A stretch of DNA of 61,412 bases from an uncultured Prevotellaceae bacterium (GTDB taxonomy: Bacteria; Bacteroidota; Bacteroidia; Bacteroidales; Bacteroidaceae): contig CAMHEL010000006.1 in the NCBI GenBank assembly GCA_946184125.1, positions 1 through 61,412 of the forward strand, written 5' to 3'. The notes under the pieces were generated by a model that worked only from the letters and a program-made list of their open reading frames with translations, did no database searches and was not told the origin of the DNA. The first letter of the stretch is position 1. The number at the start of each line of letters is the position of its first letter. The position numbers and the translations under genes are program-made. This document shows positions 61,283 to 61,412 of this stretch, piece by piece.

Positions 61283-61412
61283 CAAATCGTGGCACAAGCG
61301 AGAGAAAAATGAAGTTTTACTTCAATTTTTCCGAGCGCAGAAACGATTCGCCGAAGGCAAATCGTGGCACAAGCGAGAGAAAAATGAAGTTTACTTCAAT
61401 TTTTCCGAGCGC
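61283..61412. repeat. 75-bp tandem repeat cut by the window edge
   Basis: caaatcgtggcacaagcgag starts at 61283 and again at 61358. Each unit contains an AT-rich hairpin (aaaaatgaagt/acttcaattttt) flanked by gcgag and ccgagcg, resembling the hairpins in the 50.7-kb repeat. The second unit is interrupted by the window end. Confidence 0.8.

Overview
The window looks like a chromosome segment of a Bacteroidales bacterium, most probably Prevotellaceae (Prevotella in the broad sense). This rests on features visible in the sequence: Bacteroidetes-type promoters (TTG, about 20 bp, TAnnTTTG), a type IX secretion type-B sorting domain, BspA-like leucine-rich repeat surface proteins, an UpxY-type NusG paralogue, a GH92 mannosidase, a LysE-DUF4924-rfbD-prfC cluster and a nuo operon without nuoE, nuoF and nuoG. 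The species is not identifiable by eye. I saw no rRNA, tRNA, CRISPR array or intact insertion sequence.

Layout. 0-1.5 kb: two small envelope proteins and a small XRE-type regulator with a TTG start. 1.9-3.3 kb: an orphan, frameshifted phage portal gene. 3.3-4.2 kb: a dense repeat island. 4.2-11.4 kb: a sugar (galacturonate-like) GHMP kinase, an S9/DPP-IV peptidase, a type IX secreted protein and uvrA. 11.5-15.7 kb: an Rpn-family nuclease, a heptad-repeat island, comEC and a TPR-like protein. 15.9-26.0 kb: the ten-gene complex I operon nuoA-B-CD-H-I-J-K-L-M-N on the minus strand, closed by a long bidirectional hairpin. 26.1-31.3 kb: a BadF-type sugar kinase, an AAA/PD-(D/E)XK gene and a large MscS-type channel. 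31.3-36.9 kb: GH92 and two leucine-rich repeat proteins. 37.1-40.3 kb: an internally deleted paralogue of the AAA/PD-(D/E)XK gene and a third family member. 40.8-45.1 kb: lysE-DUF4924-rfbD-prfC and a convergent orphan UpxY regulator. 45.3-50.7 kb: a PIF1-like helicase, twin lipoproteins and an M6 metalloprotease. 51-60.3 kb: an unknown 271-residue protein, glutathione peroxidase, trxB, a hotdog thioesterase, trpF, a peptidoglycan amidase, a 41-codon ORF ahead of rpe, an ECF sigma factor, a UPF0104 membrane protein and pepD. 60.3-61.4 kb: repeats, a 44-codon ORF with its own promoter and terminator, and a candidate small RNA.

Functional themes are respiration (a peripheral-arm-deficient complex I), envelope and surface biology (BspA, M6, S9, GH92, type IX cargo, amidase, lipoproteins), redox and repair (gpx, trxB, uvrA), and several PD-(D/E)XK-type mobile or recombination genes. 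Intergenic spaces are unusually rich in short tandem heptads and in hairpin-forming repeats. The most interesting unexplained items are the two very small ORFs, the candidate RNA, the duplicated long-hairpin element, the promoter-carrying 147-bp tandem repeat, the plant-galacturonokinase-like GHMP kinase, and the AAA/nuclease paralogue reduced in frame to its nuclease half.
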